Shown here: piece after piece, positions 19,836 through 27,974 of the stretch
How positions within the stretch are numbered: position 1 is the stretch's first letter
Layout of the letters: each line of letters opens with the position of its first letter
Assembly: GCF_016863095.1 (NCBI RefSeq)
Contig: NZ_BOOF01000025.1
Location: forward strand, 62,001 to 126,000
DNA from: Microbispora siamensis
GTDB taxonomy: Bacteria; Actinomycetota; Actinomycetes; Streptosporangiales; Streptosporangiaceae
Reading direction: 5' to 3'
Length of the DNA stretch: 64,000 nt
Notes under the pieces: generated by a model
Told to the model about the DNA's origin: nothing
Seen by the model: the letters and a program-made list of their open reading frames with translations, nothing else
The model's database searches: none
Made by a program: the position numbers and the translations under genes

Positions 19836-20645
19836 ATGACCAAGCGGACCCTGCTGTACGCCGCCCTCGCCGTCGGCGCCTTCCTCTCCGTCTTCCCCTA
19901 CCTGCTGGTCGTCCTGACCGCGTTCAAGACGCGGACCCAGCTCAACTCCACGCCGCCGTGGCTGCCCGCGATGCCGCCCACCACGGCCAACCTCGCCGAG
20001 CTGCTCGGCGGCGACTTCCCCCACTACATCGCCAACACGCTGCTGATGACCGCCGCGCTCACCGCGGGCCAGCTCGTGTTCACCACATTCGCCGCCTACG
20101 CCTTCGCCCGGCTGCGCTTCCGGGGGCGAGAGGGTCTCTTCTGGCTCTACGTGGCGACCATGATGGTGCCCGGCGCGGTCACCGTCATCCCGCTCTTCCT
20201 CATCATGCGGCAGCTGGGCCTGGTCAACACCTGGTGGGGCCTGCTGCTGCCGTACCTCCTCGGAACGCCGTACGGGATCTTCCTCATGCGGCAGTTCTTC
20301 CGCGGGCTGCCGGCGAGCCTGGAGGAGGCGGCGCGCATCGACGGCGCCGGGCCGCTGAAGATCCTGCTGCGCATCCTGCTGCCGCTGTCCCGCCCCGCGC
20401 TCGGCACCCTCGCGATCATCACGGTGATCTCGTCCTGGAACAACTTCCTGTGGCCGCTGATCATCACCAGCGGTGACGACACCAAGGTCATCACGGTGGC
20501 CATCGCCGGGCTGAAGGGCGGCATCGGCGTCGACTACAACCTCATGATGGCCGGCGGTCTGATCGCCCTGGTCCCGATGGTGGCGATCTTCGTGTTCTTC
20601 CAGAGGTACATCATCCGGTCGGTGGTTCTCACCGGCCTCAAATGA
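19836..20645 (+). CDS. Sugar ABC transporter permease (CUT1, MalG type)
   Basis: This is the second permease of the CUT1 sugar transporter, 269 residues, with six predicted membrane helices beginning at LLYAALAVGAFLSVFPYLLV. The EAA loop is SLEEAARIDGAGPLKILLRI (about 165-185). The ATG lies 8 bases after the previous stop with only a weak GAG ribosome site, suggesting coupled translation. The partner binding protein is encoded next, 15 bases downstream, an order (permeases before binding protein) less common than the reverse. Confidence 0.93.
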   Translation: MTKRTLLYAALAVGAFLSVFPYLLVVLTAFKTRTQLNSTPPWLPAMPPTTANLAELLGGDFPHYIANTLLMTAALTAGQLVFTTFAAYAFARLRFRGREGLFWLYVATMMVPGAVTVIPLFLIMRQLGLVNTWWGLLLPYLLGTPYGIFLMRQFFRGLPASLEEAARIDGAGPLKILLRILLPLSRPALGTLAIITVISSWNNFLWPLIITSGDDTKVITVAIAGLKGGIGVDYNLMMAGGLIALVPMVAIFVFFQRYIIRSVVLTGLK

Positions 20646-20660
20646 GAAAGGTCAGCGAAT

Positions 20661-21995
20661 ATGCAAGCCCCCCGAGTTCGCTGGGCCAAGCCGCTCGCCG
20701 GCGTCGCACTGCTCGCCGCGGCCGCCACCGTCACCGCCTGCGGCGGTTCCGGTTCCGGTTCCGGTTCTCCGGGTGACCCGGTCACCCTCACCTACCGGCT
20801 CTGGGACGAACAGCAGAAGGCCGGCTACGAGAAGGTGATGGCCGCCTTCGAGAAGGCCAACCCGGACATCGATGTGACCATCGAGGTCCTGCCGTACGAC
20901 CAGTACTGGACCAAGCTGACCGCCGACGCCGTGGCCGGCTCGGCGCCGGACGTCTTCTGGATGCAGACCAGTCAGTTCCCCGAGTTCGTCACCAAGGGAG
21001 TGCTCGCGGACCTGACCCCGCTCAAGCTGGACACGTCCAAGTACAACAACAAGGTGGTCGAGGCCTACACCTACAACGGCAAGCTGTACGGCGTGCCCAA
21101 GGACTGGGGCATCGTCGGCCTGCTGTACAACGTGGACCTCTTCAAGAAGGCCGGCGTCGAGATGCCGGAGACGCTGACCTGGGCGCCGGACGGCTCGGGC
21201 ACGCTGCTGGAGACCGCGCGCAAGCTCACCGCCGACGAGGAGGGCCGCCACCCCGGCGATCCCGGATTCGACAAGGACAAGGTCAAGACGTACGGCTTCG
21301 CGTCCTGGAACCACTACCAGACCCAGTGGATGAACTGGGTGAACTCCAACGGCGGCAGACTGCTGGACAAGCCGTTCGGCCGATACACCTTCAACGACGA
21401 GGCGTCGGTGCAGGCGCTCCAGTTCGGCGTCGACCTGGTCAACAAGTACGATGTCTCGCCGCCCGCGACCCGGACCAACCCGCCCACCGGCAAGGTCACC
21501 GACATGTTCACCCGGGGCGAGGTGGCGATGTTCCCGGCCAACAACGCGCTGCTGCCGTTCGTGGTGCCGGAGGCGAAGTTCAAGGTCGGCGTGGCGCCGA
21601 TGCCGCAGGGGCCCACCGGGCGATCGGTGAACATCAACGGGCTGTCCGAGACCGTCTACGCCAAGAGCAAGCACGAGAAGGAGGCCATGAAGCTGGCGAC
21701 CTTCCTGGCCTCCGAGCAGGCCCAGAAGGTCATGGCGGACGGCGGATACGTGTTCCCGGCGCTGAACGGCCTGGCCCAGGGCTACCTCGACTACTGGCAG
21801 AAGACCGAGGGCATCGACGTCTCGCCGTTCCTTGAGGAGTCGAAGGGCGACACCTTCAGCCTGCCCGTCACGACCGGGTTCACCGGCTTCGAGCCCAAGC
21901 TCAACCAGATCTTCAACGAGATGTACCTCGGCAAGATCACTCCGAAGCAGGCAGCCGACCAGGCCGTCGCCGAAGGCAACGCGAGCATCAAGTAG
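20661..21995 (+). CDS. Sugar-binding lipoprotein of the ABC transporter
   Basis: This 444-residue extracellular solute-binding protein, family 1, has a lipoprotein signal. The N-terminus MQAPRVRWAKPLAGVALLAA leads to the lipobox TVTAC (Cys about 27). A Gly-Ser linker encoded by GGTTCC repeats follows. The mature fold begins LTYRLWDEQQKAGYEKVMAA and shows typical segments such as APDVFWMQ and NGKLYGVPKDWGIVGLLYN. It delivers oligosaccharide to the two permeases upstream. Aromatic residues (Trp, Tyr) around 70-160 fit sugar stacking. The ligand is likely an alpha-galactoside or a hexosamine-containing glycan (inference from neighbours). Confidence 0.93.
   Translation: MQAPRVRWAKPLAGVALLAAAATVTACGGSGSGSGSPGDPVTLTYRLWDEQQKAGYEKVMAAFEKANPDIDVTIEVLPYDQYWTKLTADAVAGSAPDVFWMQTSQFPEFVTKGVLADLTPLKLDTSKYNNKVVEAYTYNGKLYGVPKDWGIVGLLYNVDLFKKAGVEMPETLTWAPDGSGTLLETARKLTADEEGRHPGDPGFDKDKVKTYGFASWNHYQTQWMNWVNSNGGRLLDKPFGRYTFNDEASVQALQFGVDLVNKYDVSPPATRTNPPTGKVTDMFTRGEVAMFPANNALLPFVVPEAKFKVGVAPMPQGPTGRSVNINGLSETVYAKSKHEKEAMKLATFLASEQAQKVMADGGYVFPALNGLAQGYLDYWQKTEGIDVSPFLEESKGDTFSLPVTTGFTGFEPKLNQIFNEMYLGKITPKQAADQAVAEGNASIK
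20745..20767 (+). repeat. GGTTCC hexamer repeat in the lipoprotein linker
   Basis: Three perfect GGTTCC copies plus one five-base partial copy, in frame, encode the Gly-Ser linker right after the lipobox Cys. The number of copies could vary by slippage without a frameshift. Confidence 0.8.
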
Positions 21996-21999
21996 GAGC

Positions 22000-23547
22000 A
22001 TGATGATCAACCGGCGTAGCTTCCTCGCCGGGGGTGCCGGCGTGGCCGCCGCGGCGGCGCTGGGCGTCCCGCCCGTGCGCGCGGCCGCCCGCCAGTCCCC
22101 CCTGTCCGACGTCTTCCAACTGGGTGTCGCCTCCGGCGAGCCCGACCCCGGCGGTTTCGTGCTGTGGACCCGCCTCGCCGTCGACCCCGTCGCCCCGGAC
22201 GGTCTCGGCGGCATGCCGAACCGGCCCGTCCCGGTCCAGTGGCAGGTCGCCGAGGACGACCGCTTCACCAAGGTCGTACGGCACGGCACCGAGATCGCCC
22301 GGCCCGAGGCGGCGCACAGCGTCCATGTGGAGGTCGACGGCCTCGACGCGGGCGCCGAGTACTTCTACCGCTTCCGGGTGGGCACGGAGACATCGCCGGC
22401 CGGGCGTACCCTGACCGCGCCCGCCCCCGGAACCCTCGGCCGCCCCCTCAACCTGTCCTTCACCTCGTGCGCGGACTACCAGGTCGGCTGGTTCACCCCG
22501 TATCGCCGGATGGCCGAGGACGAGCCGGACCTCGTCGCCTTCCTCGGCGACTACATCTACGAGTACGGCGACTACAAGTACCCGGTGCGCGACCAGGCGG
22601 GCGGGGAGTGCTTCGACCTGGCGGGCTACCGGCTGCGGCATGCCCAGCACAAGGCCGACCCCGACCTGCAAATGGCGCACGCCGTCGCCCCCTGGACGGT
22701 GGTCTTCGACGACCACGACATCGAGAACGCCTGGGCGGGCGACGTCCCCGAGCAGCCGGACCCGCCGTTCCTCCAGCGCCGCGCCGCCGCCTTCCAGGCG
22801 TACTACGAGAACATGCCGCTGCGCCGGGCACAGCGGCCGCAGGGCGCCGCGCTGCACCTGTACCGCTCGCTGCGCTGGGGCCGGGTGGCCAACCTGCACC
22901 TGCTCGACACCCGCCAATACCGGGACCTCTACCCCTGCACCGGCAAGTCGGGCACCGTGGGACCCGACTGCGCCGAGCGGTTCGCGCCCAACCGCACCAT
23001 CCTCGGCGACGAACAGGAGGCCTGGCTGACCGACCGGCTGCGCACGTCCGAGGCCACCTGGGACCTGATCGGCCAGCAGGTCTTCCTCATGGAGATGGAC
23101 TGGACGACCGGCGAGGGCAAGGGCTACAGCAACGAGGGCTGGGACGGGTACGTCGCGTCCCGGAATCGGCTGGCCGCCGCGATCGCCGACAACCGGCGCA
23201 ACGGGGTCGTGCTCACCGGCGACGTGCACTCCCACTGGGCCGGCGAGATCAAGCGCGACTACCAGGACCCCGAGTCGCCGTCTGTCGCGGTCGAGCTCGT
23301 CACGACGTCGGTCACCTCCGCCGGTGACGGCATGGACGAATACCCGAACACCAAGCAGCTGCTGGCCGAGAACCCGCACGTCAAGTTCTTCAACGGACGC
23401 CGTGGCTACGTGCGGGCGCGGCTGACGCAGGACGAGATGCAGGTCGACTTCCGCTCGCTCAGCCGGGTCACCGAGCCCTACGCCCCCGCCTACACCTCGG
23501 GCTCGTTCGCCATCGAGCGCGGAGACCCGCGCCTCCACTCAGCCTGA
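22000..23547 (+). CDS. phoD: PhoD-family alkaline phosphatase/phosphodiesterase, Tat-exported
   Basis: This 515-residue PhoD-type metallophosphoesterase has a twin-arginine signal (NRRSFLAGGAG, then an Ala-rich stretch ending VRA-A near residue 27), so it is folded before export. Metal-site segments seen are SFTSCADYQ, VAFLGDYIYEYG, VVFDDHDIENAW and VLTGDVHSHWAGEI. B. subtilis PhoD cleaves phosphodiesters, including wall teichoic acid, so this enzyme may open a phosphate-linked polymer rather than just free phosphate. Placement inside a sugar-use operon, not a phosphate regulon, supports that (inference). The ribosome site TAGGAG overlaps the stop of the binding-protein gene. ATG codons at 22000 and 22003 are both possible starts. 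Confidence 0.92.
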   Translation: MMINRRSFLAGGAGVAAAAALGVPPVRAAARQSPLSDVFQLGVASGEPDPGGFVLWTRLAVDPVAPDGLGGMPNRPVPVQWQVAEDDRFTKVVRHGTEIARPEAAHSVHVEVDGLDAGAEYFYRFRVGTETSPAGRTLTAPAPGTLGRPLNLSFTSCADYQVGWFTPYRRMAEDEPDLVAFLGDYIYEYGDYKYPVRDQAGGECFDLAGYRLRHAQHKADPDLQMAHAVAPWTVVFDDHDIENAWAGDVPEQPDPPFLQRRAAAFQAYYENMPLRRAQRPQGAALHLYRSLRWGRVANLHLLDTRQYRDLYPCTGKSGTVGPDCAERFAPNRTILGDEQEAWLTDRLRTSEATWDLIGQQVFLMEMDWTTGEGKGYSNEGWDGYVASRNRLAAAIADNRRNGVVLTGDVHSHWAGEIKRDYQDPESPSVAVELVTTSVTSAGDGMDEYPNTKQLLAENPHVKFFNGRRGYVRARLTQDEMQVDFRSLSRVTEPYAPAYTSGSFAIERGDPRLHSA

Positions 23548-23558
23548 CGGGACCACCC

Positions 23559-25556
23559 ATGCGCATACGCTCGGCCGCCCTCACGGCGGTCCTCCTCGGC
23601 ATGCTCGCCATACCCGCCGCGGGCGCCGCGGCCCGCGCCACGTCGCCCCCCGCGATCGACGCCCCGCCCATGGGCTGGAGCAGCCGCAGCCTGGGCTGCT
23701 CGGTCTCCGAGACCTCGGTGCGGCAGGCCGCCGACGGCCTCGCCGCGCTGGCCGCGGTCGGCTACCGCTACGTGATCATCGATGGCTGCTGGCTGGCGCC
23801 GCAGCGCGATGGTGGGGCCCTCGTCGCCGACCGCACCCGTTTCCCCTCCGGGATCACGGCACTGGCCGACTACGTCCACGACAAGGGGCTCAAGCTGGGC
23901 CTCGCCCTGTCGGCCGGCACCAAGGCCTGCGCTGGCGGCGGCCCCGGCTCCTACGACAACGAGGCGGCCGACGGCGCGCTGATCCGGTCCTGGGGCGTCG
24001 ACTATCTCAAGTACGACTGGTGCTCCATCCCCACGGCCGACTTCCCCGGCAAGAACTCCCAGGCCATCGCCCAGACGCTCTACCCCCGCATGCGGCAGGC
24101 CCTCGGCGACACGATCGCGTTCGCCATGAACAACGAGGACGGCAACAGCGTCCCCTGGCTCTGGGGGGCCCAGGTCGCCACCACGTGGCGGACCAACGTC
24201 TACAACCGGCCCATCACCGACAACTACGCGGCGATGGTCGGCATCTGGGAGACCGACATGCTGCGCGCCGACTACCCCGGTCCGCGCAGTTGGGCCGACC
24301 CCGACCTGATCCTGACCGGTGGGGGCGGGATGACCGAGACCGAATACCGCAGCCAGTTCAGCCTGTGGGCGATGGGCGCCGCGCCGCTGGTCCTCATGGC
24401 CGACCCGGTCAAGGCGCCCGCCGCGATCGTCGCCAACCCCAAGGTGATCGCGGTCGACCAGGACCCGCTGGGGGTGCAGGCCCACTTCGCCGCCACGGAC
24501 GGCTGGTACCACGTGCTGGTCAAACCGCTGGAGAACGGCGACCGCGCCGTCGCGCTGTTCAACGAGAGCGACCGGCAGACGACGATCTCCACGACGGCCT
24601 CCCGGCTGAAGCTGCCCCACGCGTCGGCCTATCGGGTCGAGGATCTGTGGACGGGCGAGGTCACCCTCACCGAGGGCCGGCTGGCCGCGGCCGTGCCCGC
24701 GCACGGGGTGGTGATGTACCGGATCGGCGCCGGGCGTGAACAGGCGCCGCCCGCTGTGACGTTCGAGGTGGACCCCGCGACGTTCCTCGGCGACGACCGG
24801 CCCTCGGCCCTGGAGCCCGGGCGGGAGAACGAGCTGGTCACCCGGGTGACCGACACCGGCGGCACCGACCGGCTCGACGACGTCGAGGTGACGCTCGACG
24901 TGCCCGAGGGATGGCAGGCCAGGGCGCTCACTCCCGCCCGGTCGTCCGGCCGCCTCGGCGCGGGTGAGATCTTCACCGTGCGCTGGGCGGTCACCCCGCC
25001 CGCCGGCGCCCCGCGCACCGCGTTCGAGATCGGCGGCAGGGCCTCCTTCGGCTGGCGCGGGCGTACGGCACAGGTGAGCGGCCACGCGGTGGTCCAGGTG
25101 GCGGAGGCGCCCGCTCGCGGCACCACCGCGCTCAGCGACCTCGGCTGGACCCGGGCGACCAGCCATCTCGGCCCGGTCGAGCGGGACACCAGCAACGGCG
25201 ACGCGGCGGCGGGCGACGGCCGCCCGATCACGATCGAGGGCGTCCGTTACGCCCAGGGCCTCGGCGCGCACGCGCCGGCAGACATCGAGTTCTACGTGGC
25301 ACGGCGCTGTTCCGAGGTGCGGTTCCTCGGCGGTGTCGACGACGAGGTCGGGGCGAACGGCTCGGTTCAGTTCGAGGTCTGGGCCGACGGCGAGCGGGTG
25401 GCCCGCTCCGGCGTGATCACCGGCTCCCAGCCGGCCGTCAGGGTCAGCGCCGCGGTACGGGACGCCCGCTATGTCCGCCTGGTCGTCACGAACGCCGGTG
25501 ACAACGCCTACTTCGACCACGCCGACCTCGCGGACGCGACGATCACCTGCGACTAG
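23559..25556 (+). CDS. Secreted GH27 alpha-galactosidase with NPCBM domain
   Basis: This 665-residue exported enzyme has a Sec signal (MRIRSAALTAVLLGMLAIPA, cleavage near AAGAAA). A GH27 barrel follows (PPMGWSSRSLGCSVSE onwards), with nucleophile Asp in YLKYDWC (about 154) and acid/base Asp in SWADPDL (about 246). After the C-terminal beta domain come an unassigned Ig-like segment (about 390-515) and an NPCBM carbohydrate-binding module (about 525-665, GVRYAQGLGAHAPADIEFY). It probably strips alpha-galactose from polymers outside the cell, complementing the cytoplasmic GH36 enzyme in the same operon. The Ser-Arg-Ser in MGWSSRS differs from the usual MGWNSW, so specificity may be shifted. Confidence 0.9.
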   Translation: MRIRSAALTAVLLGMLAIPAAGAAARATSPPAIDAPPMGWSSRSLGCSVSETSVRQAADGLAALAAVGYRYVIIDGCWLAPQRDGGALVADRTRFPSGITALADYVHDKGLKLGLALSAGTKACAGGGPGSYDNEAADGALIRSWGVDYLKYDWCSIPTADFPGKNSQAIAQTLYPRMRQALGDTIAFAMNNEDGNSVPWLWGAQVATTWRTNVYNRPITDNYAAMVGIWETDMLRADYPGPRSWADPDLILTGGGGMTETEYRSQFSLWAMGAAPLVLMADPVKAPAAIVANPKVIAVDQDPLGVQAHFAATDGWYHVLVKPLENGDRAVALFNESDRQTTISTTASRLKLPHASAYRVEDLWTGEVTLTEGRLAAAVPAHGVVMYRIGAGREQAPPAVTFEVDPATFLGDDRPSALEPGRENELVTRVTDTGGTDRLDDVEVTLDVPEGWQARALTPARSSGRLGAGEIFTVRWAVTPPAGAPRTAFEIGGRASFGWRGRTAQVSGHAVVQVAEAPARGTTALSDLGWTRATSHLGPVERDTSNGDAAAGDGRPITIEGVRYAQGLGAHAPADIEFYVARRCSEVRFLGGVDDEVGANGSVQFEVWADGERVARSGVITGSQPAVRVSAAVRDARYVRLVVTNAGDNAYFDHADLADATITCD

Positions 25557-25581
25557 ACCACCCTAACCAGGAGGAATCCCC

Positions 25582-27195
25582 ATGATCATCCCGAGGCCTG
25601 TCCGGGTTGAGACCCGACAGGGCCGCTTCGTCCTCGACCGGAACACCGCGCTCGCCGCCGATCCCGAGCTCGGCGAGGTGGCCGCCTGGCTACGGGGGGA
25701 GCTGAGCCCGGTCACCGGCGGCGCTCTGCTGCCAGGCCGGACCGGCCCGGGAACGATCACTCTTGCCCTGCGCGACGGCATGCATCCCGAGGGCTACCTG
25801 CTCACCGTCGGCGCCGACGGAGTGCGCGTCGAAGCGGGCGGAGCGGCCGGGGCCTTCTATGCCGCACAGACCCTCCGGCAGCTCCTTCCCGCCGCGGCGT
25901 TCCGGCGGGCGGCGACCGGCGTCCCCTTGTCGCTGCCCGCCGTACGGGTCGAGGACCGGCCGCGCTTCGCCTGGCGCGGCTGCCTGCTCGACGTCGCACG
26001 GCACTTCATGACCAAGGCCGACGTGCTGCGTTTCATCGACCTTCTGGCGATGCACAAGCTGAACGTCCTGCACCTCCACCTCACCGACGATCAGGGATGG
26101 CGGATCGAGATCAAGCGCCACCCGCGCCTCACCGAGGTCGGAGCCTGGCGCCGGGAGAGCCAGACCGGTTGGAACGGCGCCATGGACGGCCGCCCGCACG
26201 GCGGCTACTACACCCACGACGACATTCGCGAGATCGTCGCATACGCGGCGCGGCGGTACATCACCGTCGTCCCCGAGATCGACCTGCCCGGCCACACTCA
26301 GGCCGCCATCGCCGCCTATCCCGAGCTCGGCAACGTCGGCACACGGCTGGAGGTCCGCACCACCTGGGGGATCGGCGACAACGTGCTCAACGTGGAGGAC
26401 GCCACGATCGCGTTCTTCAAGGACGTCTTCGACGAGGTGCTCGAACTGTTCCCCGGTCCCTACGTCTGCGTGGGCGGGGACGAGTGCCGCAAGGACCAGT
26501 GGAAGACCAGCTCCGCCGCACAGGCCAGGATCGCCGCGCTGGGCCTGCGCGATGAGGACGAACTGCAGAGCTGGTTCATCAAACAGTTCGACGACTACCT
26601 CACGGCGCGCGGACGCCGTCTGGTCGGCTGGGACGAGATCCTCGAGGGCGGCCACGTCTCCGGCGCGATCGTCGCCTCCTGGCGAGGCGACCTCGCCGCC
26701 GTGATCGCCGCCAGGGCCGGGCACGAGGTTGTCACCTGCCCGAACACCTCGGTCTACTTCGACTACCGGCAGGACGAGGGCCCGCGCGAGCCCGTCCCGT
26801 TCGGCACCGTCCTCACGCTGGCGGACGTGTACGCCTTCGAGCCCGTCCCCGCCGGCCTGCGCGGCGATCCGGCGGAGGCGCATGTCATCGGATCCCAGTG
26901 CGCCGTGTGGACCGAGCTGATCGACTCGAACCGCCAGGTGGACTACATGACGTTCCCTCGGCTGTGTGCCTTCGCGGAGACCGTCTGGAGCCCGCCCGAG
27001 CGGGACTTCGCGGAGTTCCGCGACAGGTTGCAGGCCCACCTGCCCCGTCTCGACGCCATCGGGGTGGAGTACCGCCGTGAGGACGGTCCGCGGCCGTGGC
27101 AGACCCGGCCCGGCGTACCCGGACGGCCCGAGGATCCCGACGAATGGCGGGCCACGGTGGCCGGCTGGACCAGAAACCTGAGGGGGCGGGTGTGA
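25582..27195 (+). CDS. GH20 beta-N-acetylhexosaminidase, cytoplasmic
   Basis: This 537-residue exo-hexosaminidase releases terminal beta-GlcNAc or GalNAc by substrate-assisted catalysis. Visible features are the small N-terminal domain (about 1-125), the barrel start RFAWRGCLLDVARHFM, LHLHLTDDQGWRIEI, EIDLPGHTQAA and the catalytic Asp-Glu pair in CVGGDECRKDQW (about 299-300). There is no signal peptide, so it probably works on imported oligosaccharides. AGGAGG precedes the ATG by 7 bases. The next gene begins at a GTG overlapping its stop, so they are coupled. Its presence with alpha-galactosidases implies a mixed Gal/HexNAc glycan. Confidence 0.92.
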   Translation: MIIPRPVRVETRQGRFVLDRNTALAADPELGEVAAWLRGELSPVTGGALLPGRTGPGTITLALRDGMHPEGYLLTVGADGVRVEAGGAAGAFYAAQTLRQLLPAAAFRRAATGVPLSLPAVRVEDRPRFAWRGCLLDVARHFMTKADVLRFIDLLAMHKLNVLHLHLTDDQGWRIEIKRHPRLTEVGAWRRESQTGWNGAMDGRPHGGYYTHDDIREIVAYAARRYITVVPEIDLPGHTQAAIAAYPELGNVGTRLEVRTTWGIGDNVLNVEDATIAFFKDVFDEVLELFPGPYVCVGGDECRKDQWKTSSAAQARIAALGLRDEDELQSWFIKQFDDYLTARGRRLVGWDEILEGGHVSGAIVASWRGDLAAVIAARAGHEVVTCPNTSVYFDYRQDEGPREPVPFGTVLTLADVYAFEPVPAGLRGDPAEAHVIGSQCAVWTELIDSNRQVDYMTFPRLCAFAETVWSPPERDFAEFRDRLQAHLPRLDAIGVEYRREDGPRPWQTRPGVPGRPEDPDEWRATVAGWTRNLRGRV

Positions 27196-27974
27196 GCCGG
27201 GCGATCCCCGGCCCGTCCTGGCCTGGCTGCGTCAACGCACGCGACCTGGGCGGGCTTCCGGCCGCCGGGGGCCGCCGGATCCGCCCGGGCGCCCTGCTGC
27301 GCTCGGAGCTTCCCCCGGCCTCGGCGGCGGAGGCGATCTCGGCGCTCCGGCCGGGTCTGATCGTCGATCTCCGGCTCCCCGCGGAGTGCGAGACGCTGCC
27401 CAGCCCGCTTTCCGCCCATCCCGCCTACCGCAACATCTCCGTTCTCGGGCCCGGCGACTCGGTGCTGGAGCGCATGGCTGACACACTGACGGGCATCTAC
27501 AGCGCCATGCTCGACCGGGGGACGGCCCGGATCTCCGCCGTCCTGACCGCCGTCGCCGCCGCGCCTCCCGGTCCCGTGCTGCTGCACTGTCACTCGGGAA
27601 AGGACCGCACCGGCGTGGTGGCCGCCCTCGCGCTCGCACTGGCCGGTGTTCCTGCCCGCCATATCGCCGCCGACTACGCCGAGACGGCCCGCTGCCTGAG
27701 CCTCGACGACCACCTCGCCGCTCTTCCCGACGAGGCGGCGCGGCTGCGGTCACGCCGCCTGTTCGCCGAGGTCACCCCCGCCACCATGCTGCGCACCCTC
27801 GCCTACCTCGACGCCCGGTACGGCGGGCCGGAGTCGTACCTCACGCGGGCGGGGTTCACGGGCGTCGCCGCGCTGCGCGCCCGGCTGACCTCGGCCTGGT
27901 CGTGGGGCATCACGTCAGGGGGGACGGCAGCGGACGGCGGTGCACCACGTCGAGACGGGACACCGCGCGGGTGA
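27192..27974 (+). CDS. Tyrosine/dual-specificity-type phosphatase (CX5R)
   Basis: This 260-residue Cys-based phosphatase of the bacterial Y_phosphatase3 kind has the P-loop HCHSGKDRTG (about 132-141) and the N-terminal family signature NARDLGGLPAAGGRRIRPGALLRSE. Members act on phosphotyrosine, phosphoinositides or other phosphoesters; the extra Lys-Asp in the loop is like the lipid/inositol-phosphate acting group. The GTG at 27192 overlaps the GH20 stop, making it last in the glycan operon, where it could dephosphorylate an imported sugar phosphate (inference). Its 3' end overlaps the convergent helicase-like gene by 65 bases. Confidence 0.85.
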   Translation: MSRAIPGPSWPGCVNARDLGGLPAAGGRRIRPGALLRSELPPASAAEAISALRPGLIVDLRLPAECETLPSPLSAHPAYRNISVLGPGDSVLERMADTLTGIYSAMLDRGTARISAVLTAVAAAPPGPVLLHCHSGKDRTGVVAALALALAGVPARHIAADYAETARCLSLDDHLAALPDEAARLRSRRLFAEVTPATMLRTLAYLDARYGGPESYLTRAGFTGVAALRARLTSAWSWGITSGGTAADGGAPRRDGTPRG

